A DNA stretch of 7,391 bases from Neptuniibacter sp. (GTDB lineage: Bacteria > Pseudomonadota > Gammaproteobacteria > Pseudomonadales > Balneatricaceae). The stretch spans positions 1 to 7,391 of the forward strand of contig JASBRM010000277.1 of assembly GCA_030149405.1 (NCBI GenBank), given 5' to 3'. A program made the position numbers and the translations under genes. The notes under the pieces are model-generated. The model had not been told where the DNA came from. It was given only the letters and a program-made list of their open reading frames with translations, and did no database searches. Positions 1 through 5,761 of this stretch are shown piece after piece; positions within the stretch are counted from its first letter, which is position 1; every line of letters begins with the position of its first letter.

Positions 1-516
1 GCGATTATCATCGGTTAACAGGTCTGTTTTATTCAACAGGATCACTGGCTCAATGCCGCTGAGTTCGGAAGCTACCAGATATCGGTCGATCAGATTGGCA
101 AACGGGGTGGGTTCTACAGCAATGGTGATAACAATAAAGTCGATATTAGCCGCAACCGGCTTCATCTCGCCGTATGGATTCGGTCGCAGTAATTCGGTCG
201 CGCGTTCCTGCTTGGCGACGACAACGCCACTCTCTTTACCCATGCGCCAGATAACCCGGTCACCGGTAACCAGTTGTCCAAGGTTAGTACGCATATGGCA
301 GCGGAAGATTTCCCCTTGTGAATCACCTTCAGTCGCTTCGACATCCACCGTGCGGCCGAAGTGGGAGATAATCAGGCCATGTTGTTCAGGGCCTAAGTCG
401 CTACTTTCGAGTTGCTGATCAATCGAGGCATCTTTTTTTGAAGCACGGGCGGTACGCTCTTCCTGAATTTTCTGAATACGCCAGTTTTGCCGACGTGTAA
501 GTTTACGTTTCGCCAT
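1..516 (-). CDS. rsgA: Small ribosomal subunit biogenesis GTPase RsgA, N-terminal part
   Basis: RsgA is a circularly permuted GTPase that binds the 30S subunit and helps its late maturation in the cytoplasm. The window holds the first 172 codons; the rest (E. coli RsgA is about 350 residues) lies beyond base 1. The product begins [15 protein letters not shown], a basic tail typical of the family. An OB-fold-like region follows at about residues 45-115 ([34 protein letters not shown]). The GTPase domain then opens with [24 protein letters not shown] and the G4 motif NKTD at residues 162-165. G4 coming before the P-loop is the permutation hallmark; G1-G3 and the zinc-binding C-terminus are not visible. 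The ATG at 516-514 matches the family N-terminus but has no clear Shine-Dalgarno. It is transcribed divergently from orn. Identification is secure from sequence recall. Confidence 0.96.
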   Translation of the reverse strand, partial: MAKRKLTRRQNWRIQKIQEERTARASKKDASIDQQLESSDLGPEQHGLIISHFGRTVDVEATEGDSQGEIFRCHMRTNLGQLVTGDRVIWRMGKESGVVVAKQERATELLRPNPYGEMKPVAANIDFIVITIAVEPTPFANLIDRYLVASELSGIEPVILLNKTDLLTDDNR

Positions 517-525
517 AATTTAAAA

Positions 526-543
526 TGCGATTCTGGGATCGCA
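526..543 (-). promoter_or_regulatory. Short hairpin in the rsgA leader, just before the start codon
   Basis: TGCGAT (526-531) and ATCGCA (538-543) form a perfect 6-bp inverted repeat around a 6-base loop. In the rsgA transcript the stem ends 9 bases before the ATG and is followed by UUUUAAAUU. It sits where a Shine-Dalgarno would normally be, and no purine-rich SD is visible there. It could modulate translation initiation or act as a weak attenuator, or it could be chance. The stem is seen directly; the role is inference. Confidence 0.35.
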
Positions 544-583
544 AAAAGTGCCTTTATCAAAGAAAGATAAGAGAATGTACGTT

Positions 584-612
584 ATTCTAAGGGAAATGCC
601 AGAGCCTGTTAA
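584..612 (-). promoter_or_regulatory. Putative sigma70 promoter for rsgA
   Basis: Read on the minus strand, TTAACA (612-607, 5 of 6 to the -35 consensus) is followed by a 17-base spacer and TAGAAT (589-584, 5 of 6 to the -10 consensus). Transcription would start near 576-578, giving a leader of about 60 bases before the rsgA ATG at 516. Spacing and matches are good, but only sequence inspection supports it. Confidence 0.6.
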
Positions 613-615
613 CAG
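606..615. promoter_or_regulatory. Perfect 10-bp palindrome CTGTTAACAG overlapping the rsgA -35
   Basis: CTGTTAACAG is fully self-complementary and covers the proposed rsgA -35 hexamer (607-612). It lies inside a wider inverted repeat, CAGAGCC (600-606) with GGCTCTG (632-638). A site of this shape and place could be an operator for the divergent rsgA/orn pair, but I do not recognise it as the site of a known regulator. It may be chance in an AT-rich gap. Confidence 0.3.
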
Positions 616-636
616 TAAGCAACACGCGAATGGCTC

Positions 637-650
637 TGATACCTGTATCA
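637..650. repeat. Palindrome TGATACCTGTATCA upstream of the orn ribosome binding site
   Basis: Two 6-base arms, TGATAC and GTATCA, flank a CT centre. The element ends 5 bases before the orn Shine-Dalgarno. As RNA the 2-base centre is too tight to fold fully, so a protein-binding DNA site is more plausible than a hairpin. No known operator is recognised. Confidence 0.3.
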
Positions 651-655
651 ATTCT

Positions 656-663
656 GGAGGTGA
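656..663 (+). promoter_or_regulatory. Very strong ribosome binding site for orn
   Basis: GGAGGTGA is an 8-base perfect match to the anti-Shine-Dalgarno of 16S rRNA. The GGAGG core ends 6 bases before the GTG at 667. It decides the start codon: the frame beginning at this GTG gives the expected Orn N-terminus and length. Confidence 0.85.
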
Positions 664-666
664 TAA

Positions 667-1212
667 GTGGCTGATAAGAATAATTTGATCTGGATTGATC
701 TGGAAATGACCGGGCTTGAACCAAAAACCGATGTCATAATCGAGATCGCAACCATAGTGACGGATTCAGATCTGAATATTCTGTCGGAAGGTCCGACTCT
801 GGCCATTCATCAACCGGACGAAGTGCTGGATGCTATGGATGAGTGGTGTACCAATCAGCACGGTAAGTCTGGACTGACCCAGCGGGTTAAAGACAGCCAA
901 GTCACAGAAGCTGAAGCAGAACAGCAAACCATCGAATTCCTTAAACAGTATGTTGAAGCGGGAGCTTCACCGATGTGCGGTAACAGCATTGGTCAGGACC
1001 GTCGTTTCCTGGATAAATACATGCCGGATCTGGAAGCGTTTTTCCATTACCGCAATCTGGATGTGAGTACACTTAAGGAATTGGCTAAACGCTGGAAACC
1101 GGCAGTTGCTGCGGGTGTGGTGAAAAAAGGCTCACATTTGGCACTTGATGATATTAAAGACTCTATTGAAGAGCTTAAGCACTATCGGGAACATTTTATT
1201 AAAGTGGATTAA
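667..1212 (+). CDS. orn: Oligoribonuclease (DEDDh 3'-5' exoribonuclease)
   Basis: Orn degrades RNA fragments of two to a few nucleotides to mononucleotides in the cytoplasm, the final step of RNA decay. In bacteria using cyclic-di-GMP it also clears pGpG. The product is 181 residues, the same length as E. coli Orn, and aligns from end to end from memory. The DEDDh catalytic set is complete: D11 and E13 in [12 protein letters not shown]111 in [13 protein letters not shown]157 and D162 in [11 protein letters not shown]. The start is GTG with an almost ideal Shine-Dalgarno; the frame opens [13 protein letters not shown]. It is divergent from rsgA and convergent with queG, with which its stop codon overlaps. 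No convincing sigma70 promoter of its own was found in the 150-base gap. Confidence 0.98.
   Translation: MADKNNLIWIDLEMTGLEPKTDVIIEIATIVTDSDLNILSEGPTLAIHQPDEVLDAMDEWCTNQHGKSGLTQRVKDSQVTEAEAEQQTIEFLKQYVEAGASPMCGNSIGQDRRFLDKYMPDLEAFFHYRNLDVSTLKELAKRWKPAVAAGVVKKGSHLALDDIKDSIEELKHYREHFIKVD
1209..1212. other. Shared TTAA forming both convergent stop codons
   Basis: TAA at 1210-1212 ends orn, and the complement of 1209-1211 (TAA) ends queG. The self-complementary TTAA therefore gives both genes their stop. No space remains for an intergenic terminator, so each transcript must end inside, or run antisense to, the other gene. Confidence 0.95.
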
Positions 1213-2333
1213 AAAATAAGTTTATTTCGTCGTAGGTGCTCATTAATTGGTGGTGCCTGCGGCACATCTCCTTTCTGAAGTCGCTTAATCGCCCACTCCA
1301 CATGTTCTCGCACAATCCCTGATGGATGGTTGAGTTTATTCTGCAACGCGGCTTGAATTAATTCGCCACCCGAGCTATTCCCCAGAGCGACAGCAATATT
1401 ACGCAGCCAGCCAATATAACCGGTGCGGCGAATCGCTGAGCCTTCGGTTCTTTTTAGGAACTCTTCTTCGGTCCATTCAAACAGTTCCAGTAGGCTGCTC
1501 TTATCCAGTTTCTGGCGAGGGTGGAAATCCTGTTCTGCAGTGAAGTTGGAGAAACGGTTCCAGGGGCAGATTAGTTGGCAATCGTCACAACCAAAAATGC
1601 GGTTTCCCATCAGTGGTCTTAGGTCTTCCGGGATTGAACCATCCAGCTCGATCGTCAGATAAGAGATGCAGCGACGGGCATCCAGAACGTTAGGTTTTGG
1701 AAAGGCATTGGTTGGGCAAACATCTAAACATGCGGTGCACTTACCACAGTGGTTTTCTGTCTCTGGTGTATCAATGGGCAACGGCAGATCGATAAACAGT
1801 TCCCCAAGAAAGAACATAGAGCCTGCGCTGCGGTTTAAAACCAAGGTGTGTTTTCCGCGCCAGCCAATGCCGGCTTTCTCTGCCAGTGGCCGTTCCAGAA
1901 TGGGAGCACTATCCACAAAAGCCCTGAAAACACTGCCACCGACCGCTTTATCAATCTTTTTGCCCAGTTCAGTCAGGCGCTTTCGAATCAACTTGTGATA
2001 GTCACGGCCCAGGGTGTAGCGGGAAACATAGGCCTGTTGGTTATCCGAAAGATTGTCCAGAGCTTGAGTAGAAGGGGGGAGGTAATCCATACGGACGCAA
2101 ATAATCCGTTGGCTTCCCGGTAAGAGGTGATCAGCGCTGAAACGTTTATCCAGATGATTTTCCAGATAAGCCATCTCACCGTGAAAGCTTTGTTCTAACC
2201 AGTTGAGGTAATGATCTTTTTCAGCGCTGAGATCGCAGTCAGTAATGCCGCATTGCTGAAAGCCCAGCTCCTGAGCCCAGCGTTTAATATCGTCAGCCAG
2301 TTGGCTGAGCATTTCTGGTGTGTAGTCCGGCAT
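1209..2333 (-). CDS. queG: Epoxyqueuosine reductase QueG
   Basis: QueG is a cobalamin- and iron-sulfur-dependent enzyme that reduces epoxyqueuosine to queuosine at the wobble position of tRNAs reading NAY codons. The product is 374 residues (E. coli about 379). Eight cysteines for two [4Fe-4S] clusters are present: C196, C199, C202 and C206 in [13 protein letters not shown], then C222 in [11 protein letters not shown] and C249, C252 and C256 in [14 protein letters not shown]. The signature [16 protein letters not shown] includes D141, matching the catalytic acid described for the family. [12 protein letters not shown] and [20 protein letters not shown] lie in the cobalamin domain. A helical HEAT-like tail follows from about residue 285 ([22 protein letters not shown]). 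The ATG at 2333-2331 gives family length, though no good SD precedes it. It is divergent from nnr and interlocked with orn at the stop. Confidence 0.97.
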   Translation of the reverse strand: MPDYTPEMLSQLADDIKRWAQELGFQQCGITDCDLSAEKDHYLNWLEQSFHGEMAYLENHLDKRFSADHLLPGSQRIICVRMDYLPPSTQALDNLSDNQQAYVSRYTLGRDYHKLIRKRLTELGKKIDKAVGGSVFRAFVDSAPILERPLAEKAGIGWRGKHTLVLNRSAGSMFFLGELFIDLPLPIDTPETENHCGKCTACLDVCPTNAFPKPNVLDARRCISYLTIELDGSIPEDLRPLMGNRIFGCDDCQLICPWNRFSNFTAEQDFHPRQKLDKSSLLELFEWTEEEFLKRTEGSAIRRTGYIGWLRNIAVALGNSSGGELIQAALQNKLNHPSGIVREHVEWAIKRLQKGDVPQAPPINEHLRRNKLIF

Positions 2334-2343
2334 CGATTCAGGC

Positions 2344-2373
2344 TTGCTCTGTCCGATAGGTATTAACCATAAT
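2344..2373 (+). promoter_or_regulatory. Possible weak promoter for the nnr-tsaE-amiB-mutL operon
   Basis: TTGCTC (2344-2349, 3 of 6 to the -35) and CATAAT (2368-2373, 5 of 6 to the -10) are 18 bases apart in the 65-base queG-nnr gap. A leader of about 20 bases would result. The -35 is poor, but this gap is the only intergenic space upstream of the operon, so a promoter is expected here. No convincing opposite-strand promoter for queG was found in the same gap. Confidence 0.3.
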
Positions 2374-2383
2374 TACAGTAAAT

Positions 2384-2390
2384 AAGGGAG
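2384..2390 (+). promoter_or_regulatory. Ribosome binding site of nnr
   Basis: AAGGGAG ends 8 bases before the ATG at 2399, supporting that start over internal ATGs. Confidence 0.7.
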
Positions 2391-2398
2391 TTAAACAG

Positions 2399-3913
2399 AT
2401 GTCAGTAAACAGAGCTGCTTTACCTGCGTCATTATACACGGCAGATCAGACCCGTTCACTGGACCGGATTGCTATTGAGGAATTCGGTATCCCGGGAATT
2501 CGTTTGATGCAGCGTGCAGGACATGCGGTGTTTGCGGAAATAGTGGAGCGTTTCCCACAGTTGGAATCCATAAGTATCTTTGCCGGAGCCGGTAATAACG
2601 GCGGTGATGGTTTGATCATTGCCTTGCTAGCCAGACAGAAAAACATTGATGTGCAGCTCATTTGTGTCGGCTCAGAGGATTTTCCTGAGAAATTGCAGGG
2701 TGAAGCACGTCAGGCCTGGAAACTCTTGGGTGAAATTAATGGGGAATACGAACTTTATAAGCCCGGTATGGCGATTCGGGGAGATCTGGTCGTTGATGCT
2801 TTGCTTGGCACGGGTTTGTCCGGAGATGTTCAAGGTTTGTTCAGGGATGCGATTAATCAGATAAATGCTGCCAGTACCCCGGTTATTGCCGTCGATATTC
2901 CATCGGGCATCTGTGCGGATACGGGGCGTGTGCTGGGCGAGGCGGTAGTCTCAGATATTACGGTGAGCTTTATTGGGTTGAATCGAGGATTGTTAACAGG
3001 GGATGCGGTTAATTATTGCGGTGAGGTGCTGTTCGATAATCTGAAGGTTCCTGATGAGGTTTATGCGAAGGTGCCCACTGTTGTTTACAGAACAACCCAG
3101 CAGGACCTGCTAAGGCTGTTGCCGCGACGTGAACGTTCATCACATAAAGGTAAAAATGGTCATCTGCTGATTGTGGGTGGCAATCAGGGCATGGGAGGGG
3201 CTGCGCTTCTCGCGTCTGAAGCGGCAATCCGCAGCGGTTCTGGATTAGTTTCACTGGCAACCCGGACTGAACACATAACGGCATCTTTAAGTCGCTCCCC
3301 TGAGGTGATGTGCCATGGGGTGGAAAAGGTCGCAGACCTGAAGCCTCTGATTTTTAAGGCGGATGTAGTCGTGATCGGACCGGGTTTGGGCCAGAACGCC
3401 TGGGCAGAACAGATGTTGAGAGAGGTGCTGGCGACACATAAAAAAGTCGTGTTGGATGCTGATGCTCTGAATTTGATGGTAGAAAAGGAGCTGTTTAATC
3501 CGAATGATGATCTGGAGAGTATCTGTACACCTCATCCCGGTGAAGCATCGCGTATATTGAATAAGCCGGTGGCTGAATTACTTCAGGACAGGTTCAAAAC
3601 ATTAGATGAATTGCAGTCCCGGTGCGGCGGTGCAGTTGTTTTGAAAGGGGCTGGATCGCTATCAACTGCAGGTAAAACGGTCTCTTTATGTAATAAAGGT
3701 AATCCAGGCATGGCAGTCGGGGGCATGGGCGATGTATTATCCGGCATCTGTGGCGCTTTTCTGTGTCAGGGTTTGGATACGGAAGAAGCCGCTGCGATGG
3801 CTGTTTATGTTCATGCAGCTTCGGCCGATTTAATAGCAGAAGATCAGGGTGAAATAGGACTGTTACCATCGGATCTGTGCCAAGTAATACCTAGAGTTAT
3901 AAACAATAGATGA
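2399..3913 (+). CDS. nnr: Bifunctional NAD(P)H-hydrate epimerase / ADP-dependent NAD(P)H-hydrate dehydratase
   Basis: Nnr repairs hydrated NADH and NADPH: the N-terminal YjeF_N domain interconverts the R and S hydrates, and the C-terminal ribokinase-like domain dehydrates the S form using ADP. The product is 504 residues (E. coli about 515), a full two-domain protein. Epimerase signatures are FAGAGNNGGDGL (61-72), VDALLGTGLSG (132-142) and AVDIPSG (164-170). The dehydratase begins near residue 248 with SHKGKNGHLLIVGGNQGMGGAA. It then shows GPGLG (327-331), DADALN (353-358), TPHPGEA (377-383), LKGAG (415-419) and GNPGMAVGGMGDVLSG (434-449), with the expected catalytic D445. The gene overlaps tsaE by four bases (ATGA), implying translational coupling. 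It appears to be first in the operon. Nothing looks truncated or frameshifted. Confidence 0.98.
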   Translation: MSVNRAALPASLYTADQTRSLDRIAIEEFGIPGIRLMQRAGHAVFAEIVERFPQLESISIFAGAGNNGGDGLIIALLARQKNIDVQLICVGSEDFPEKLQGEARQAWKLLGEINGEYELYKPGMAIRGDLVVDALLGTGLSGDVQGLFRDAINQINAASTPVIAVDIPSGICADTGRVLGEAVVSDITVSFIGLNRGLLTGDAVNYCGEVLFDNLKVPDEVYAKVPTVVYRTTQQDLLRLLPRRERSSHKGKNGHLLIVGGNQGMGGAALLASEAAIRSGSGLVSLATRTEHITASLSRSPEVMCHGVEKVADLKPLIFKADVVVIGPGLGQNAWAEQMLREVLATHKKVVLDADALNLMVEKELFNPNDDLESICTPHPGEASRILNKPVAELLQDRFKTLDELQSRCGGAVVLKGAGSLSTAGKTVSLCNKGNPGMAVGGMGDVLSGICGAFLCQGLDTEEAAAMAVYVHAASADLIAEDQGEIGLLPSDLCQVIPRVINNR

Positions 3914-4383
3914 GTGATAAGTATCAGGTTGCCCTGCCAGATGAGCAGGCAATGGTTGAGTTTGGCCATAAAATTGCCTCAGTGACTGCGGGCAAAGGCG
4001 TAATATTCCTGTTCGGTGATCTGGGAATGGGAAAAACAACATTAAGTCGCGGTGTTCTGAGAGGCTGTGGCCATCAAGGTTCTGTTAAGAGTCCTACTTA
4101 TACACTGGTTGAACCTTATGAGGTTGGAGATCATCGTATCTATCATTTTGATTTGTATCGTTTGGCTGATCCGGAAGAGTTAGAGTTTTTAGGTATCCGG
4201 GATTATTTCGATGAGCAGGCTTTATGTTTGGTAGAGTGGCCTGATAAGGGCAAAGGCATATTGCCCGAGCCGGATTTGATTCTGCAAATAGAACTGGAAG
4301 GTTTGGGCAGAAAGCTGTCCTGGGAACCAAAAACTGAATATGGCAGTCAACTTGCCGATAAACTGTTAGATGTAAAAGCTTAG
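3910..4383 (+). CDS. tsaE: tRNA threonylcarbamoyladenosine biosynthesis ATPase TsaE
   Basis: TsaE works with TsaB and TsaD to transfer the threonylcarbamoyl group to A37 of tRNAs reading ANN codons (t6A). It is an ATPase needed for turnover of the complex. The product has 157 residues (E. coli about 153). It has the Walker A motif GDLGMGKT (36-43), the family block VKSPTYTLVEPY (59-70), HFDLYRLADPEELEFLGIRDYF (79-100) with D81, and LVEWPDKG (107-114) with E108-E109 region acidic and aromatic residues typical of the family. The last 40 residues are less conserved. The ATG overlaps the nnr stop as ATGA and has no strong SD, so it is probably translated by ribosomes coming from nnr. A 21-base gap precedes amiB. 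Confidence 0.98.
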   Translation: MSDKYQVALPDEQAMVEFGHKIASVTAGKGVIFLFGDLGMGKTTLSRGVLRGCGHQGSVKSPTYTLVEPYEVGDHRIYHFDLYRLADPEELEFLGIRDYFDEQALCLVEWPDKGKGILPEPDLILQIELEGLGRKLSWEPKTEYGSQLADKLLDVKA

Positions 4384-4407
4384 GAAGGGGGTTTTCAGGC
4401 TTTGATG
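4382..4407 (+). promoter_or_regulatory. Ribosome binding site and two adjacent candidate starts of amiB
   Basis: AGGAAGGGGG (4382-4391) immediately follows the tsaE stop. Two in-frame starts follow next to each other: TTG at 4402 and ATG at 4405. The TTG has the more usual spacing (10 bases) and the ATG the better codon (13 bases). I annotate the ATG; the difference is one residue in a signal peptide that is removed. Confidence 0.55.
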
Positions 4408-5733
4408 CAGTTGCTGAAGCTACGAAATTTGTGTTGCTGTTTTATCGCATTTTGTCTACTGCTGTGTGGATCTTATCTGCACGCCGCTGACGTTAAAAAT
4501 GTGCGAATCTGGTTGGCCCCGGATCATGCTCGTCTGGTTTTTGATATGACCGGGCCTGCTTCCCATAAAGTATTTACCCTCAGTGGCCCCGACCGAATTG
4601 TTCTGGATGTGAACAAAGCCTCAATTTCTGCAGACCTCACCAAAGTGGGTTTAGATAAAAGCCCGGTACAGAGAATCCGCTCAGGTAAAAATGGCGATAC
4701 CCTGCGTTTAGTGCTTGATCTGAAACGCGCCGTAAGGCCCAAAAGCTTTGAATTGAAACCAAACCAGAAATACGGTCATCGTCTGGTATTGGATCTTTAC
4801 GAGAAAGAGAAAGTAAAAAAGCCGGTTAAATCGGCATTGCCTAAGCCGGTAGCAGGCAGGGATATTATTGTTGCCATCGATGCCGGGCATGGTGGTGAAG
4901 ATCCGGGAGCTATAGGCCCTGGGCGAGTACGCGAAAAAGTTGTCGTGTTTGCTATTGCTAAAGAGCTTAAACGTCTTTTAGATCGTACTCCCGGTTATAA
5001 AGGTCAACTGACCCGAACCGGTGACTATTACATCAGTTTGCGTGGTCGAACTAAGGCAGCAAGAAAACAGAATGCAGATCTGTTTGTGTCCATTCATGCG
5101 GATGGTTTTAAAGATAAGCGTGCCCGTGGCGCATCTGTCTGGGTGCTTTCCTCCAGAGGGGCGAGTAGTGAAATGGGTCGCTGGCTCGCACGTAAAGAAA
5201 ACAGTGCTGATCTGATTGGCGGTGTGGGCAGTGTAAGTCTGGAAGATAAGGATGATGTGCTCGCCAGTGTGCTGTTGGATATGTCCATGACGGCCAGTCG
5301 TGAGGATAGCCGTTCGGTCGCTAAACAGATCCACTCAAATATTCGCCGTTTTGCCAAAATGCATAAGCCTCATGTGGAACAGGCCGGTTTCGCAGTGCTT
5401 AAATCGCCTGATATTCCTTCAATTTTGGTAGAAACCGGTTTTATTACGAACCCTGGTGAAGCGGCGAAACTGAAAACGAAAAGTTATCAGAAGAAAATGG
5501 CGAACGCGATTTATCAGGGGATCACCCAGCACTTCAGCCGTAAACCGCCCGCTTTAACCTATATTGCCCAGCGCAAAGCTGAGAACAATAAAACCCACAA
5601 AGTGGTTTCCGGCGATACTCTGTCCGTCATTGCTTCCAGAAACGGTGTATCATTGAGCGCATTACGCAAAGCGAACAACCTGAAAAGTGACCGTATTAAG
5701 GTTGGTCAGGTGTTACGCATTCCTAAGAGTTAA
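4405..5733 (+). CDS. amiB: N-acetylmuramoyl-L-alanine amidase AmiB with AMIN and LysM domains
   Basis: AmiB is a periplasmic zinc amidase that cuts the bond between MurNAc and the stem peptide to separate daughter cells. The product has 442 residues. A signal peptide spans about 1-27 (hydrophobic, ending SYLHA/ADV) and has five cysteines. An AMIN domain for septal peptidoglycan binding lies at about 30-132, then a Lys/Pro-rich linker. The Amidase_3 domain covers about 153-377, with zinc ligands H162 (DAGHGGED), E177 and H231 (SIHAD) and catalytic E343 (VETGFITN). An insertion at about 258-305 corresponds to the regulatory segment that blocks the active site until an EnvC/NlpD-type activator binds. 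A LysM domain ends the protein (about 398-440, HKVVSGDTLSVIASRNGVS). E. coli AmiB, as I recall, lacks the LysM; Pseudomonas and Vibrio forms have it. No lipobox. Confidence 0.97.
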   Translation: MQLLKLRNLCCCFIAFCLLLCGSYLHAADVKNVRIWLAPDHARLVFDMTGPASHKVFTLSGPDRIVLDVNKASISADLTKVGLDKSPVQRIRSGKNGDTLRLVLDLKRAVRPKSFELKPNQKYGHRLVLDLYEKEKVKKPVKSALPKPVAGRDIIVAIDAGHGGEDPGAIGPGRVREKVVVFAIAKELKRLLDRTPGYKGQLTRTGDYYISLRGRTKAARKQNADLFVSIHADGFKDKRARGASVWVLSSRGASSEMGRWLARKENSADLIGGVGSVSLEDKDDVLASVLLDMSMTASREDSRSVAKQIHSNIRRFAKMHKPHVEQAGFAVLKSPDIPSILVETGFITNPGEAAKLKTKSYQKKMANAIYQGITQHFSRKPPALTYIAQRKAENNKTHKVVSGDTLSVIASRNGVSLSALRKANNLKSDRIKVGQVLRIPKS

Positions 5734-5750
5734 ACTCAAAAGTTAAAACC

Positions 5751-5755
5751 AAGGA
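5751..5755 (+). promoter_or_regulatory. Ribosome binding site of mutL
   Basis: AAGGA ends 6 bases before the ATG at 5762 and supports that start, which also gives the conserved MutL N-terminus. The 28-base amiB-mutL gap holds no hairpin or terminator. Confidence 0.75.
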
Positions 5756-5761
5756 ATATTC

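Noticed and set aside
53..418. 121-codon open frame on the plus strand
   Set aside because: It lies wholly antisense to rsgA, has low-complexity composition and no recognisable motif. The minus strand carries a clear RsgA, so this is a shadow frame.
583..588. TATTCT as a -10 element of an orn promoter
   Set aside because: It matches 4 of 6 positions and has no -35-like hexamer 16-18 bases upstream; it also overlaps the better minus-strand -10 of rsgA.
1214..1227. AAATAA-GT-TTATTT inverted repeat after the orn stop as a terminator
   Set aside because: The stem is made only of A-T pairs with a 2-base centre, too weak to act as a terminator, and it encodes the conserved end of queG.
1213..1260. 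A tRNA-Gly cluster between orn and queG as in E. coli
   Set aside because: The two coding regions overlap by four bases, so there is no room, and no tRNA-like cloverleaf arms were seen.
1253..1265. GTGCC-TGC-GGCAC hairpin as a terminator for orn
   Set aside because: The 5-bp stem is within queG coding sequence and is not followed by a T-run on the plus strand, so it does not qualify as an intrinsic terminator.
4456..4467. Lipobox making AmiB a lipoprotein
   Set aside because: The sequence before C21 is Leu-Leu-Leu; a lipobox needs a small residue (Gly, Ala or Ser) just before the cysteine. A normal signal peptidase I site near LHA/ADV fits better.
4978..5334. 118-codon open frame on the minus strand inside amiB
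   Set aside because: It overlaps the conserved amidase domain including a zinc ligand, has no credible ribosome binding site and resembles no known family; the amiB codons explain it.
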